DNA of 64,000 nucleotides, from positions 5,280,343-5,344,342 of the forward strand of contig JALIGW010000032.1 in assembly GCA_023053685.1 (NCBI GenBank), in the 5' to 3' direction. A program made the translations under genes and the position numbers. This DNA is from Diadophis punctatus similis. Its lineage: Eukaryota > Chordata > Lepidosauria > Squamata > Dipsadidae. This document shows, one piece after another, positions 42,261-52,493 of this stretch (its first letter is position 1; every line of letters begins with the position of its first letter). The notes under the pieces were generated by a model. The model ran no database searches and was not told where the DNA came from. It saw only the letters and a list, made by a program, of their open reading frames with translations.

Positions 42261-42359
42261 CAACTTGTCTCCCCTTACAAAATAAAGTCCAAAATACCAA
42301 CCCCTCATTCAATACCCTTCATCCCTCTGGTGACAACAATCAAACCAATCACTTGATGG

Positions 42360-43125
42360 CAGGGGCGGGTTCCTAATTTTTTTACTACCACTCTGGGCGT
42401 GGTTTATTTTGTGGGTGTGGCTTGCCAGCCATGTGACCGGGTGGGCGTGGGCCTCGGGAGCTTGGCAGTGGCCGGAGAAGCAGGGGGGCATTGCCCACCC
42501 GCAACGCAGCCCCCCGCAGCGGGAGCAGCAAGACTGCGGCAGCGGTTCTTCTAGGAGGCTCCGTCCGGCCTGAATGCTTCTCCCCATTCGATGATCCTAG
42601 GCTCCTGCAGCCCATTCCCCCTCCCCTCAGCAGCTCAAGAAGCCTCAAACGTGCGAAAATGCCTGGGATCATCACCGCGCGTTCGTGGCTTCTCGGACTG
42701 CTGAAGGGAGGGGAACTGAGATAGGTCCTGCCGCCCGTTCCCCCTCCCCTCAGCAGCTCGAGAAACCTCAAACGTGCGAAAATGCCTGGGATCATCACCG
42801 CACGTTCGTGGCTTCTCGGACTGCTGAAGGGAGGGGAACTGAGATAGGTCCTGCCACCCGTTCTTTCAGCGTCTCACATGCTCCCTCAGCCATCCTCCCC
42901 TGCTTGGACTCACTGTGGGGTAGGAAGGCAGCACATGCGCAGTGCCGGAAGCTCGGCTTCTGGGTATGCGCAGAAGAAAATTTATAAAAATAAAATAAAA
43001 AAAATTTTTTTTAAAAAAATGGTGGCGCCCAGGCACCGGCAACCGACCGCACCGGTACTGTGACGTCACCAGCGGGCCGCTACCGGTGCTATAGAGTGGA
43101 CCGCACTGGTAGGAACCCACCACTG
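42360..43125. mobile_element. hAT-type MITE, family A (766 bp)
   Basis: Same ends as the 41068 copy. Duplication cttgatgg is perfect (42352-42359 and 43126-43133). The extra length over the 41068 copy is a tandem duplication of a 123-bp unit, 42604-42726 and 42727-42849. Confidence 0.95.
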
Positions 43126-43133
43126 CTTGATGG

Positions 43134-43478
43134 GCCTCGTATCCCCTTGGGCGGTCCCCAGGCGCACTGGCAAAACTACATTTTCAGGGCCTTTTGGAAA
43201 AGTGTCAAGGTGGGGTCAGTCTTATCTCTGCAGGGATGATGTTCCACAGGAAGGGAGCCACCACGGAGAAGGTCCTTCTCCTTGGTCCCACCAGATGGAC
43301 CTCCTTAAGAGAGGAGACCCATAACATTTCCTAGCTCCCTGCTCTGGTGGGTCAAGTGGATGTAACTTGGAAAAGCTGGTCCTTCCAATAACCTGGTTCC
43401 AAATCATGTAGACTACTGCAAGTTTTCTACCTAGCATTCAGAAGGTACAAAACAGCTATTAGTTCTCCAGGAGAGAAC
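43134..43478. other. Unassigned, possibly repetitive
   Basis: The segment around gggatgatgttccacaggaa resembles a dispersed reptile sequence I cannot name. No gene. Confidence 0.3.
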
Positions 43479-43486
43479 TTGATCTT

Positions 43487-43653
43487 CAGTGGTGGGTTGT
43501 AAATATTTTTGCTACTGGTTCGCGAGCGTGCTTGCGTGCACGCGTGACACTTCTGCACATGCGCAGAAGCGTCCAGGGTGGGTGGGCGGAGCCTCCCACC
43601 GCCGGCCCTATCTGGTCTAAGAACCGGTCCGAATCGGGAGCAACCCACCGCTG
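43487..43653. mobile_element. hAT-type MITE, short family A relative
   Basis: Ends are cagtggtgggttgtaaa and gcaacccaccgctg. Duplication ttgatctt (43479-43486) and ctgatctt (43654-43661), 7 of 8. Only 167 bp. Confidence 0.85.
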
Positions 43654-43661
43654 CTGATCTT

Positions 43662-43981
43662 CCATGAACTGATCCAATCTCTTTTAATACCACCTACTTG
43701 GCTGCCCTTATGCCATCCGTTGGCAGTGAACATCCATAATTTTAATTATATTGCATTTGCCACTTAGTCTTTTCTGCCCCTTTGTGGATTTATTTTATTT
43801 TATTTTCTACAGGCACCATCTCATTTTCCCCGTGGGGAGATTGATAATTGTTCGTTCTTTGATCTGCAACGTTTTCTAGCCAAAGCAATTCCAAAGTCTT
43901 GAATAATGCAGGTTTCCTGGCTCTCCCCACCTGGTGCCCATTTCAGAATATCTGAGGGTATTTTCCCCAAGAAGAACTACA
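43662..43981. other. No recognised gene or repeat
   Basis: AT-rich, nothing supportable. Confidence 0.4.
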
Positions 43982-43983
43982 TA

Positions 43984-44351
43984 CAGGTAGTCCTTGACTT
44001 ACAACACTTCGTTTAGCGACCGTACAAAGTTACAACAAAAAGGCACTGAAACAAGAGACCGATGACCATTTCCCACACTTGTGACTGTTGCGGTCACGTG
44101 ATCAAAATTCGGACGCTTGGCAACTCATATTTATGATGGTGGCAGCGTCCTGGGATCACGTGATCCCCTTTTTCTGACTTTCTGAGAACGGGGAAGCCAG
44201 ATTCACTTAACAACGGTGTTACTAACTTAATAACTTTTGCGATTCACTTAACGGTGGCAGGAATGGTCGCGAAATAGGACAAAACTCACTTTACAACGGT
44301 CTGGCTTAGCAATAGAAATGTTGGGCTCAGCTGCAGTCATAAGGCTACCTG
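43984..44351. mobile_element. TA-flanked MITE, family B
   Basis: The best-preserved termini of the family: caggtagtccttgactta and ggctacctg, with TA on both sides (43982-43983 and 44352-44353). Confidence 0.75.
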
Positions 44352-44353
44352 TA

Positions 44354-44744
44354 TACACCTGCAGGGAAGGACAGAGCAACTCTCTGTGGTTTAAGTGACC
44401 TTGGGTTCCATCCCAGAACCCCCCCCCCTTGAGTAAAATAAATCCAAGGCAAGTTCATCTCCCTAAAATGCCAGCAGGCAGGAGAGGCCGTGGCCATTCA
44501 AGGCGGGAGATTGGCAGGGTCAACCAGAGGGTACTTATTTATTGATACTGATTTATACAGCCGCCCATCATTCATACAGCCGCCAATCTTGCAAATGCAA
44601 CCCTGGGCAGCCGACGAGATGAAAGAATACATAAAACATCCATTTCCCAGGCGAATAAACACAAAGGAACAGGGCTCACTTATGCGCTTGGCCCCCTGCC
44701 CGAGAAAACGGCCCTTAAGGGGTTCTGAAAGGTGAGCAGCCTCG
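44354..44744. other. No recognised gene or repeat
   Basis: Unassigned sequence. The ORF at 44490-44735 has no recognised domain. Confidence 0.35.
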
Positions 44745-44977
44745 GGGTCAGCCAAAGAGGAGGGGGTCCACCTATTCTCCAAAGCACCAGAAGGCAGGAC
44801 AAGAAGCAACGGGTGGAAACTCATCAAGGAGAGAAGCAACCTGGAAGTAGGGAGGAATTTCCTGACAGTGAGAACAATTAACCAGTGGAACAGCTTGCCA
44901 CTAGAAGTTGTGGGTGCTTCATCACTGAAGGTATTTAAGGAGAGACTGGATGACTATTTGTCTAAAATGGTATAGGG
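44745..44977 (+). mobile_element. CR1/L3 LINE 3' end (split)
   Basis: From agagga through gaaggcaggacaagaagcaa to ggtataggg. It resumes at 45413. Confidence 0.9.
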
Positions 44978-45412
44978 CAGTGATGGCGAACCTTTTTTTA
45001 CTCGGGTGCCAAAAGTGCATGTGCGCATGCTATCGCACATGCGCGAGTGCCCACACCCATAATTCATTGCCTGAGGAGGGCAAAAATGGCCTCCCCCGAT
45101 CCCCCGGAGGCCCTCTGGAGGCTTGGAATGGCCCGTTTCCCAACTTCTGGTGGGCCCGGTAGACCCATTTTTCGCCCTCCCCAGGCTCCAGAGGCTTCCC
45201 TGGAGCCTAGAGAGGGCAAAAACACCCTCCCCCGTCCCCCCGGAGGCCCTCCGGAAGCCAAAAACGCCCTCCCAGAGCCTCCATGCGAGCCAAAAATCAG
45301 CTGGCCAGCACGCACATGCGCGCTGGAGCTGAGCTAGGCAACAGCTCGCGTGCCGGCAAATATGGCTCCGCGTGCCACCTGTGGCACGCGTGCCATAGGT
45401 TCGCCATCACTG
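44978..45412. mobile_element. hAT-type MITE, family C (435 bp)
   Basis: Ends are cagtgatggcgaacc and ggttcgccatcactg. Duplication gtataggg is perfect (44970-44977 and 45413-45420). Interior parallels the 12577 copy. Confidence 0.95.
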
Positions 45413-45478
45413 GTATAGGGTCTCCTGCTTGAGCAGAGGGTTGGATTAGAAGACCTCCAAGGTCCCTTCCAGCTATTT
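45413..45478 (+). mobile_element. CR1/L3 3' UTR (continuation)
   Basis: Continues the split CR1 copy and passes into the ATTCT array. Confidence 0.9.
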
Positions 45479-45769
45479 TTCTATTCTATTCTATTCTATT
45501 CTATTCTATTCTATTCTATTCTATTCTATTCTATTCTATTCTATTCTATTCTACTCTACTCTACTCTACTCTACTCTACTCTACTCTACTCTACTCTATT
45601 CTATTCCATTTCATATTTCTATTCTATTCTATTCTATTCTATTCTATTCTATTCTATTCTATTCTATTCTATTCTATTCTATTCTATTCTATTCTATTCC
45701 ATATTTCTATTCTATTCTATTCTATTCTGTTCTGTTCTGTTCTGTTCTGTTCTGTTCTGTTCTGTTCCG
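45479..45769 (+). repeat. CR1-seeded ATTCT array
   Basis: Blocks of TATTC, TACTC and TGTTC pentamers with two short breaks. Confidence 0.95.
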
Positions 45770-46094
45770 CTCCTCCCTCCCTCCCCTCTCCCCCCTAGTG
45801 TGGAGGCCTAATTCATATGTTCATTGTTATGCTTTAGAAATAGATCATATATTCTGTTACTTTAAATATTCAAAGTTTGTTGTTCAGTGCTGTGACCCTG
45901 GCATGGAGACAGATGCAGGAACAGCTGTCTTTCCTTCAGGGGTTGAATGGAACAGTGTGAAAAGAGACAGGTTTAATCAAATAACATTGTTGGTTGTGCA
46001 CACTGGCATTATCTAAAAAGGGGGACTCTTACTAATGTAAAAGTAACTCAGAAGTCATTCCAATGGTTCATTGAAAGCGTTCCAGACATAGGGA
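45770..46094. other. No recognised gene or repeat
   Basis: Unassigned. Confidence 0.35.
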
Positions 46095-46150
46095 AATTTA
46101 TTTATTTATTTATTTGGTTTCATTTCTATGCCGCCCAACTCCCAACAGGG
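46095..46150 (-). mobile_element. L2/CR1-group LINE 3' tail
   Basis: (TTTA)n then tttctatgccgcccaactcc, the reverse of the tail at 54430-54480. Confidence 0.7.
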
Positions 46151-46155
46151 AAATC

Positions 46156-46310
46156 CGTGTTTCTCAGCTTCAGCAAAATTAAGATGTGGGGACTTCAAAT
46201 CCAGAATTCCCCAGTCAGTGTGAAGCCCACTCCTCTTAAAGCTTGCTGGCTGGGGAATTCTGAGAGTTGAAATCCAGACGTGTTAAAGTCACTGATGTTG
46301 AAAAACACGG
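46156..46310. mobile_element. Fold-back MITE
   Basis: Arms start ccgtgtttctcagc and end gttgaaaaacacgg. The arms also contain ccagaattccccag and its inverse. A target duplication is not evident. Confidence 0.6.
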
Positions 46311-46824
46311 AGTCCCATTCTCCTTTGCCACATTTCTTTTATCTTTCTTTCGTTCGTGCAAGAAACCAAATGAACATAATCTGTAGCTTGCAACACAGCA
46401 GGAGGCTCTTATTTAGAAGGCAGCATCAGGGCTCGATTGATCCCCAAAAGCAGATGTTGGGATCAAACAAATAAAATTGACAGGATTTACTCTTGGGTCA
46501 GCAGAAAAGCAAACTCTCCTCCTCTTAGGAGTCTCTTGCAGGGTTCCTGAGATTTCCTGCGGCTTTCACCTAATTAAAAGCAAACGTTTCCCCCTTCCCC
46601 TCAATTCACTGGTCACACTGTCCAATCCAGGTCCTGGCCAGTTGCTGGGTTACTGGCTCCTCCTCTGGCCAGCCACCTGTGAGAATGTCCTTGGTTCCCA
46701 CAGGAAACCTTTATTGTTTTGGCTACAAAACCCCACCTAACTATTTCCCCCCTCCCACTGCTGTGTGGCAACCCTGAAGCCTCCAAGATGGCTTTGGTCA
46801 GGTTCACTTCAGGGTTGACAATAT
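46311..46824. other. No recognised gene or repeat
   Basis: Unassigned. Confidence 0.35.
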
Positions 46825-47137
46825 TCACCAAAGCCCCTGAGGGCAGGACAAGAAGCAACGGATGGAAACTAAGCAAGGAGAGAAGCGATAGCAATAGCAA
46901 TAGCACTTAGACTTATATACCGCTTCATAGTGCTTTCCAGCCCTCTCTAAGTGGTTTACAGAGTTCAGCATATTGCCCCCAACAATCTGGGTCCTCAAGC
47001 AACCTAGAACTAAGGAGAAACTTCCTGACAATCAGAACAAGTGGAACAGCTTGCCTGCAGAAGTTGTGGGTTCTCCATTATTGGAGGTTCACAAAAAGAG
47101 ATTGGACAGCTATTTGTCCAGGAGGGTATATATAGGG
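46825..47137 (+). mobile_element. CR1/L3 LINE 3' end with nested SINE
   Basis: CR1 at 46825-46885 and 46997-47137, then MITE, then CR1 at 47686-47760. Confidence 0.85.
46886..46996 (-). mobile_element. 5'-truncated Sauria-type SINE
   Basis: Only the 3' half is present, from the (TATTGC) tail to ggacccagattgttgggggc. Short aagc flanks on both sides fit a small duplication. Confidence 0.8.
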
Positions 47138-47685
47138 CAGTGATGGCGAACCTTTTTTGGTTCACATGCCAACAGGGTGTGGGCACATGCGAGCATGCTA
47201 GCATGCACACACACACCCTGCCCCCACATGCATGTGCACCCCCTGCGCTGCCCCCTGTGCATGCGTACAAACCCCCACCCCACCCCCACGCATGTGCACA
47301 GGCCTCACTGAAGCCTGGGACGGTGAAAAAACGGCCAAACGGGGAAACCAGAAGTTCGGAAAAACGAACTTCCGGTTTGCCTGTTGTGCTGTTTTCGCAC
47401 TCCGGAGGCTTCAGGGAAGTTTCCTAAAGCCCCTGAATGTGAAAAACAGCACAACAGAAAAACAGGAAGTCTGTTTTTCCAAACTTCCGATTTGCCCATT
47501 GGGCCGTTTTTCACACTCCGGGACTTCAGGGAAGCTTCCTGAAGCCTCCGGAGGGCGAAACGGTCTTCCCCAAGGCCGAAAATCAGCATGTGCGCTGGAG
47601 CTGACATAGGGCAATGCCTTGCGTGCCCTCCGATATGGCTCCGCGTGCCACCTGTGGTACACGTGCCATAGGTTCGCCATCACTG
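47138..47685. mobile_element. hAT-type MITE, family C (548 bp)
   Basis: Ends are cagtgatggcgaacc and ggttcgccatcactg. Duplication atataggg is perfect (47130-47137 and 47686-47693). The interior differs strongly from the other family C copies and contains inverted ggaagttcggaaaaac-type segments. Confidence 0.95.
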
Positions 47686-47760
47686 ATATAGGGTCTCCTG
47701 CTTGAGCAGGAAGTTGGACTAGAAGACATCCAAGGTCCCTTCAAATTCTGTTATTCTGTT
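47686..47760 (+). mobile_element. CR1/L3 3' UTR (continuation)
   Basis: The end of the split copy, with a short TTATTCTG tail. Confidence 0.85.
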
Positions 47761-48551
47761 GTTGCTTCATCCTGCTCTATTCCTCTTACCAAGAGGGTCT
47801 TGGGAATAGGGTCTCCATCTCCAGACAGCAAGTGGGCTGTGTTTCAGGCTCTGCAGTTACGTTTTTGCTCACTTCGATTGTCAACAACAATAGAGAAGAG
47901 CCAGAAGAAGCCGATGCAACGGCCTGTCTCCCACTTGGAGCAAAGGAGAATGAAAAGAATGAAGATATGCGATCGTTCATGGTCACGTCCTGGCAAGGAG
48001 TTGACCAAGCAAGAGAGAAGCCAGTTGGCTTCCTTGCCTCTTTCTGCAATGTAGCACAGGACCTTTGGAGGAGAAAGATGTCCAGATGTCATTCTCAACA
48101 TGCAGCAGACCCGGGAAACCCCATAGCAACCAGCCAAGCCTTGTTGCTGGGACCAGCGGCCACAAAGCAATCAGGTCTTTCTTTGTGCCAAAGCCTGACA
48201 GATGAACAGAGGTGGCTCAGGATTAATTGAACATCTGGAGGGTTTGGCAAATGGCCGACTTCATTAGGCTGGGTGTTCACAGTTTGTTCCCACAGCCTCT
48301 GTGCAGAGACTTAATTTCCATCCTGCCTGCCAAAGAAGGTTTTTTGTTTCCCAGGTTCCTGGTATGAGGAGGAAGGGAAAGAGAAGAAGACTCAGAACAG
48401 TGAGGAAAAACCCAAACAGATAGTAAGGAGAACTGGGTTTCTTGGAGAACGTTGAGAAGTTTAAGAACTTTCCATCAAGCTTGTGAAGTCAGCTGGGCCA
48501 CATCTTCCCTTGCTCTGAGCTTCAAGGATGGGTCATCTGCTGAGGCCCCGG
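47761..48551. other. No recognised gene or repeat
   Basis: Overlapping frames up to 132 codons at 47786-48280 show no domain I recognise and no splice context I can defend. Confidence 0.35.
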
Positions 48552-49010
48552 AAAGAGGGCAGAGAAGAGCAATGATTAGGGGGCTGGAGGCAAAATCGTA
48601 TGATGAGCAGTTGAAGGAACTTGGTATCTAGTCTAACATTGAGAAGGCTCAGGGGAGATATGATAGCCGTCTTCCATCCCTCCAGGACTTGAGGGACCAT
48701 CACAGGGAAGAGGGGCTCAACTTGTTCTCCAAAGCACCTGAGGGCAGGACAAGGAGCAATGGGTAGAAGCTGGTCAGAGGGAGATTCAACTTGGAAATAA
48801 AGAGGCATTTCTGACAGTGAGAATGATTAATCAATGGAACGGCTTGCCTCCAGAAGTTGTGGATGCTCCATCACTGGAGGTTTTCAAGAAGAGACTGGAC
48901 AGACATTTGTCTGAGATGGAATTACTCCATGCCTTGAGCATGGAGTTGGATTAGAAGACCTCCAAGGTCCTGTCCAACCCTGTCCAATCACTGATTCTGA
49001 GATTCTGTGA
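48552..49010 (+). mobile_element. CR1/L3 LINE 3' end
   Basis: Starts at the [20 protein letters not shown] region and runs through the 3' UTR to an octamer array. Confidence 0.85.
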
Positions 49011-49735
49011 TTCTAAGATTCTATGATACCAAGATTCTGCAATTCTGTGATTTTGTGATACTAAGATTCTATAATTCTGAGATTTTGTGATTCTAAGATT
49101 CTATGATACCAAGATTCTGTGATTTTCTGATTTTAAGATTCTATAATTCTGAGATTCTGAGATTCTGTGATTTTGTGATTTTGTGATTTTGTGATTTTGT
49201 GATTTTGTGATTTTGTGATTTTGTGATTTTGTGATTTTGTGATTTTGTGATTTTGTGATTTTGTGATTTTGTGATTTTGTGATTTTGTGATTTTGTGATT
49301 TTGTGATTCTAAGATTCTAAGATTCTAAGATTCTATGATACCAATATTCTGAGATTCTGTGATTCTGTGATTCTGTGATTTTGTGATTTTGTGATTCTAA
49401 GATTCTAAGATTTTAAGATTCTAAGATGCTAAGATGCTAAGATTCTATGATACCAATATTCTGTGATTCTGTGATTCTAAGGTACTAAGATTCTGTGATT
49501 CTGTGATTTTCTGATTTTAAGATTCTATAATTCTGAGATTCTGAGATTCTGTGATTCTGTGATTTTGTGATTTTAAGATTCTAAGATTCTAAGATTCTAA
49601 TATGCTAAGATGTTAAGATGCTAAGATGCTAAGATTCTAAGATTCTAAGATTCTATGATACCAATATTCTGTGATTCTAAGGTACCAAGATTCTGAGATT
49701 CTGTGATTCCAAGATCTATGATTCTAAGGTCTGTT
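49011..49735 (+). repeat. CR1-derived octamer array (about 725 bp)
   Basis: Degenerate GATTCTGT/GATTCTAA octamers with occasional ATGATACCAA units. A block at about 49165-49300 is nearly pure GATTTTGT. Confidence 0.9.
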
Positions 49736-49817
49736 GGTTTTCTCATCTGAGCATTCCAAGGTGATGTTGAAAATTCAACCCACCCTGAATGGGCAGCTGA
49801 TTTTTTCCCCATGACTT

Positions 49818-49882
49818 ATTTTATTTATTTATTTATTTATTTTAATGGATTTCTATGCCGCCCAATCCCTAGGGACTCAGGG
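49818..49882 (-). mobile_element. L2/CR1-group LINE 3' tail
   Basis: (TTTA)n followed by tttctatgccgcccaatccc. Confidence 0.7.
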
Positions 49883-50804
49883 ATGACTTATTTTTCCACC
49901 CACTTACTGAGCCTGCTTGGATGATTTTGTCCACTCAGTGAGCGAATTTGGTCTCAATAAAATTACATGCAATTAGAGAGATTCTGTGGGCCTTTGAGGG
50001 CATCCAAGAGAATTGCAGGTGCAGCTTTTGAGGTCTGGCATTCCCACTCAGATGATCTAATGTGGGCTGTCGAGATTGGCAAGGGTTGGTCCAAAACCAG
50101 ATTTCCTTTGGAAGCCAACCAGTTCAAGACCTGCCTCTGAGAACAAGAATCTATGAATGTGACAAACCAGGACCTGTCAAATGATGGCTGTTATTTGGCT
50201 CTTTCCCTGGTGGTTCCATGTGTCTAAATGTTTATGCCAGCCAGATATGAGAAACAATTAGATTGCAATTAATACACAGGAGGTACGTGAAGATAATTAG
50301 CCCAGTGTTGAACGGAATAGATGTGATGGCCGCTTTCTGCACTAATTGATGTTTAGTTAATTTGCCAGTAGCTGCCTCGTTAAGCGGTTATAAATGGTGG
50401 AAGAACTCTATTTGCAAGTTGGAACACGTGAACGGGACTTCAAAGAGATGCTTCTAACTTTGCAATCGTGGGACTTATGGTGGCAGGAGGCGGCTCTACT
50501 GCTGCTGCTGCCCATTTTGGTTGGTCCCTTGGGAGAGACTCTTCCATGGGATTCCTTCACGTGGACCTCACTCTTCAAGGGCTGATGGGCAAGAGAACCA
50601 AGGACTTGCAAAGCTGTGAGGTAGGCTAGGTAGGGCAAGGGAATTATTCTAGATCACAAGTCAGCTTCAGGTCCCAGGAGAATTGAATTAAAGATTAAGC
50701 ATCTCCAGAAGCCCTTCAGCTGAAAGAAAAAACAAGACCATCCTAAGGTTTCAAATAGCTTTTTCTCACCTGGTACCCCTCCATATGTCATTCATCATCC
50801 AAAT
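49883..50804. other. No recognised gene or repeat
   Basis: Single-copy-looking sequence with no supportable exon. Confidence 0.4.
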
Positions 50805-50910
<106 letters not shown>

Positions 50911-51160
50911 ATAGGGGTAGATGTCTGGAAGAACGGAACAGCTAATGAAAAAACTGAAAGAATTAACTTTTAAATTAGTTGGGGAGGCTGGCACTTTTGC
51001 ACCCCCATATATTGAAACTGCTTTTTACCCTTGTTTGTTTCTATATTTTATATTTTTATCTCACCTCGGGGGGGAATTATGTATGGGTTATGTGTGTGAA
51101 CTGGATTAGGATTGATTGGGTTGATACGAATGTAATTTTTTATAGATAAAATCTGAGGGA

Positions 51161-52425
51161 ATGAGTGAGTCCGGGGCTGGGATCCTGCCCCCCTCTGCTG
51201 AGTGTGGAAACAGAAGCGGAGGGGGGTGCGGGACCAACCCTGGGCCCAGTATGAGTGGAGTGTATGGCCTGTCGGGAGAATGGGAGACCAGCGGGGGAGG
51301 GGAGGGGATCTCTGATGGTAGTGGGAGTAGGAGCATTACGGTCATAACAGGGAGGGGTAGGTATGGCGTGAGCAGAGGGGTAGGCCGCTCTCGGGGAACG
51401 AGGATTCGCTGTTTACAAGCGATTCCTTGTTCTGGCCCCTCTGATATGGTTCCATCTAGCTCAGCCCGAGTACCTGGTAACCAGGGATGTCAGGGCCCCG
51501 GGCTCAAGCTGCTGCTGTTGAATGCCAGGTCGATTATGAACAAGGCCCCCCTTGTACGGGATTTAATTCTGGAAGAGGGGGCTGACCTGGCATGTATTAC
51601 TGAAACCTGGCTGGGTCAGGAGGGGGGGTTCCCCTCTCCGAGATGTGCCCGGACGGGTTTTCAGTTCAGCATCAGCCGCGACCCCAGGGAAGGGGTGGAG
51701 GAGTGGCTATTATAGCTCGCCAGAACCTTTGCCCTCGAAGGAGCCCTGCCCCGGAGATTGTTGGGTGTGAGACGCTCCTTCTGAAGTTGGACTTAGGGGT
51801 TCAGGTGGGCCTTTTGCTAATGTACTTGCCTCCTAGCTGCGTTACAAAGGCCCTGCCTGTTCTGCTTGAGGCGGTTGCAGGGCTGGCGATTGAGTTCCCC
51901 AGGTTGATGGTGCTGGGGGACTTTAATCTGCCATCGCCCAGCGAAGCCTCAGGGGCAGTCCAGGAGTTCATGGCTTCCATGACAACCATGGACCTGACCC
52001 AAGTAGTTCAGGGTCCGACTCATGAGGGAGGTCACACGCTTGACCTTGTGTTTCTCTTGGGGCAGTGGAGAGATGATCTGAGGCTGAGGGTTTAGTCACA
52101 GTACCCTTGTCGTGGTCAGATCATTTCCTTCTGAGGATGGATTTCATGGCACCACTCCTCCACCGCAAGGAGGCGGGACCGATTAAGTGGTTCCGCCCCA
52201 GGCGCCTAATGGAACCTGAGGGATTCCAGAGGGAGCTTGGGGAAATACCTGAATCCCTGGTACACAACTCATCCGAGGCCCTTGTAGCCACCTGGAATCG
52301 GGCGGCGGCGGGGGCCTTGGATCGGATTGCGCCTTTGCGGCCTCTCTGTGGTAGCGGATCCAGGAGGGCTCCTTGGTTTACTGAGGAACTCCGGGAGATG
52401 AAGCGCCAAAAGAGACACCTAGAGT
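51161..52425 (+). pseudogene. LINE ORF2 endonuclease part
   Basis: After a Gly/Ser-rich leader the APE-type endonuclease shows LKLLLLNARSIMNKAPLVRD, DLACITETWL, then (after a frameshift near 51690) GGGVAIIAR, LMVLGDFNLPS, HTLDLVFL and, after a TAG at about 52093, SDHFLL. The catalytic Glu, Asp/Asn and Asp-His signatures are still visible. A TGA near 52425 stands where a CGA Arg codon is expected. Confidence 0.85.
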
Positions 52426-52493
52426 GACGATGGAGATCTAGTAAAGCTGAGTCTGACCGGACACTTTTAAGAACTTTCATTAAGTCTTACTTA

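Noticed and set aside
41884..42376. Overlapping open frames encoding poly-Ser, poly-Phe/Leu, poly-Lys and poly-Arg
   Set aside because: Simply the translations of a CTT/CCT array; no gene.
47786..48280. Several 60-132-codon frames on both strands as a host gene
   Set aside because: Mutually overlapping, no domain, no codon or splice evidence.
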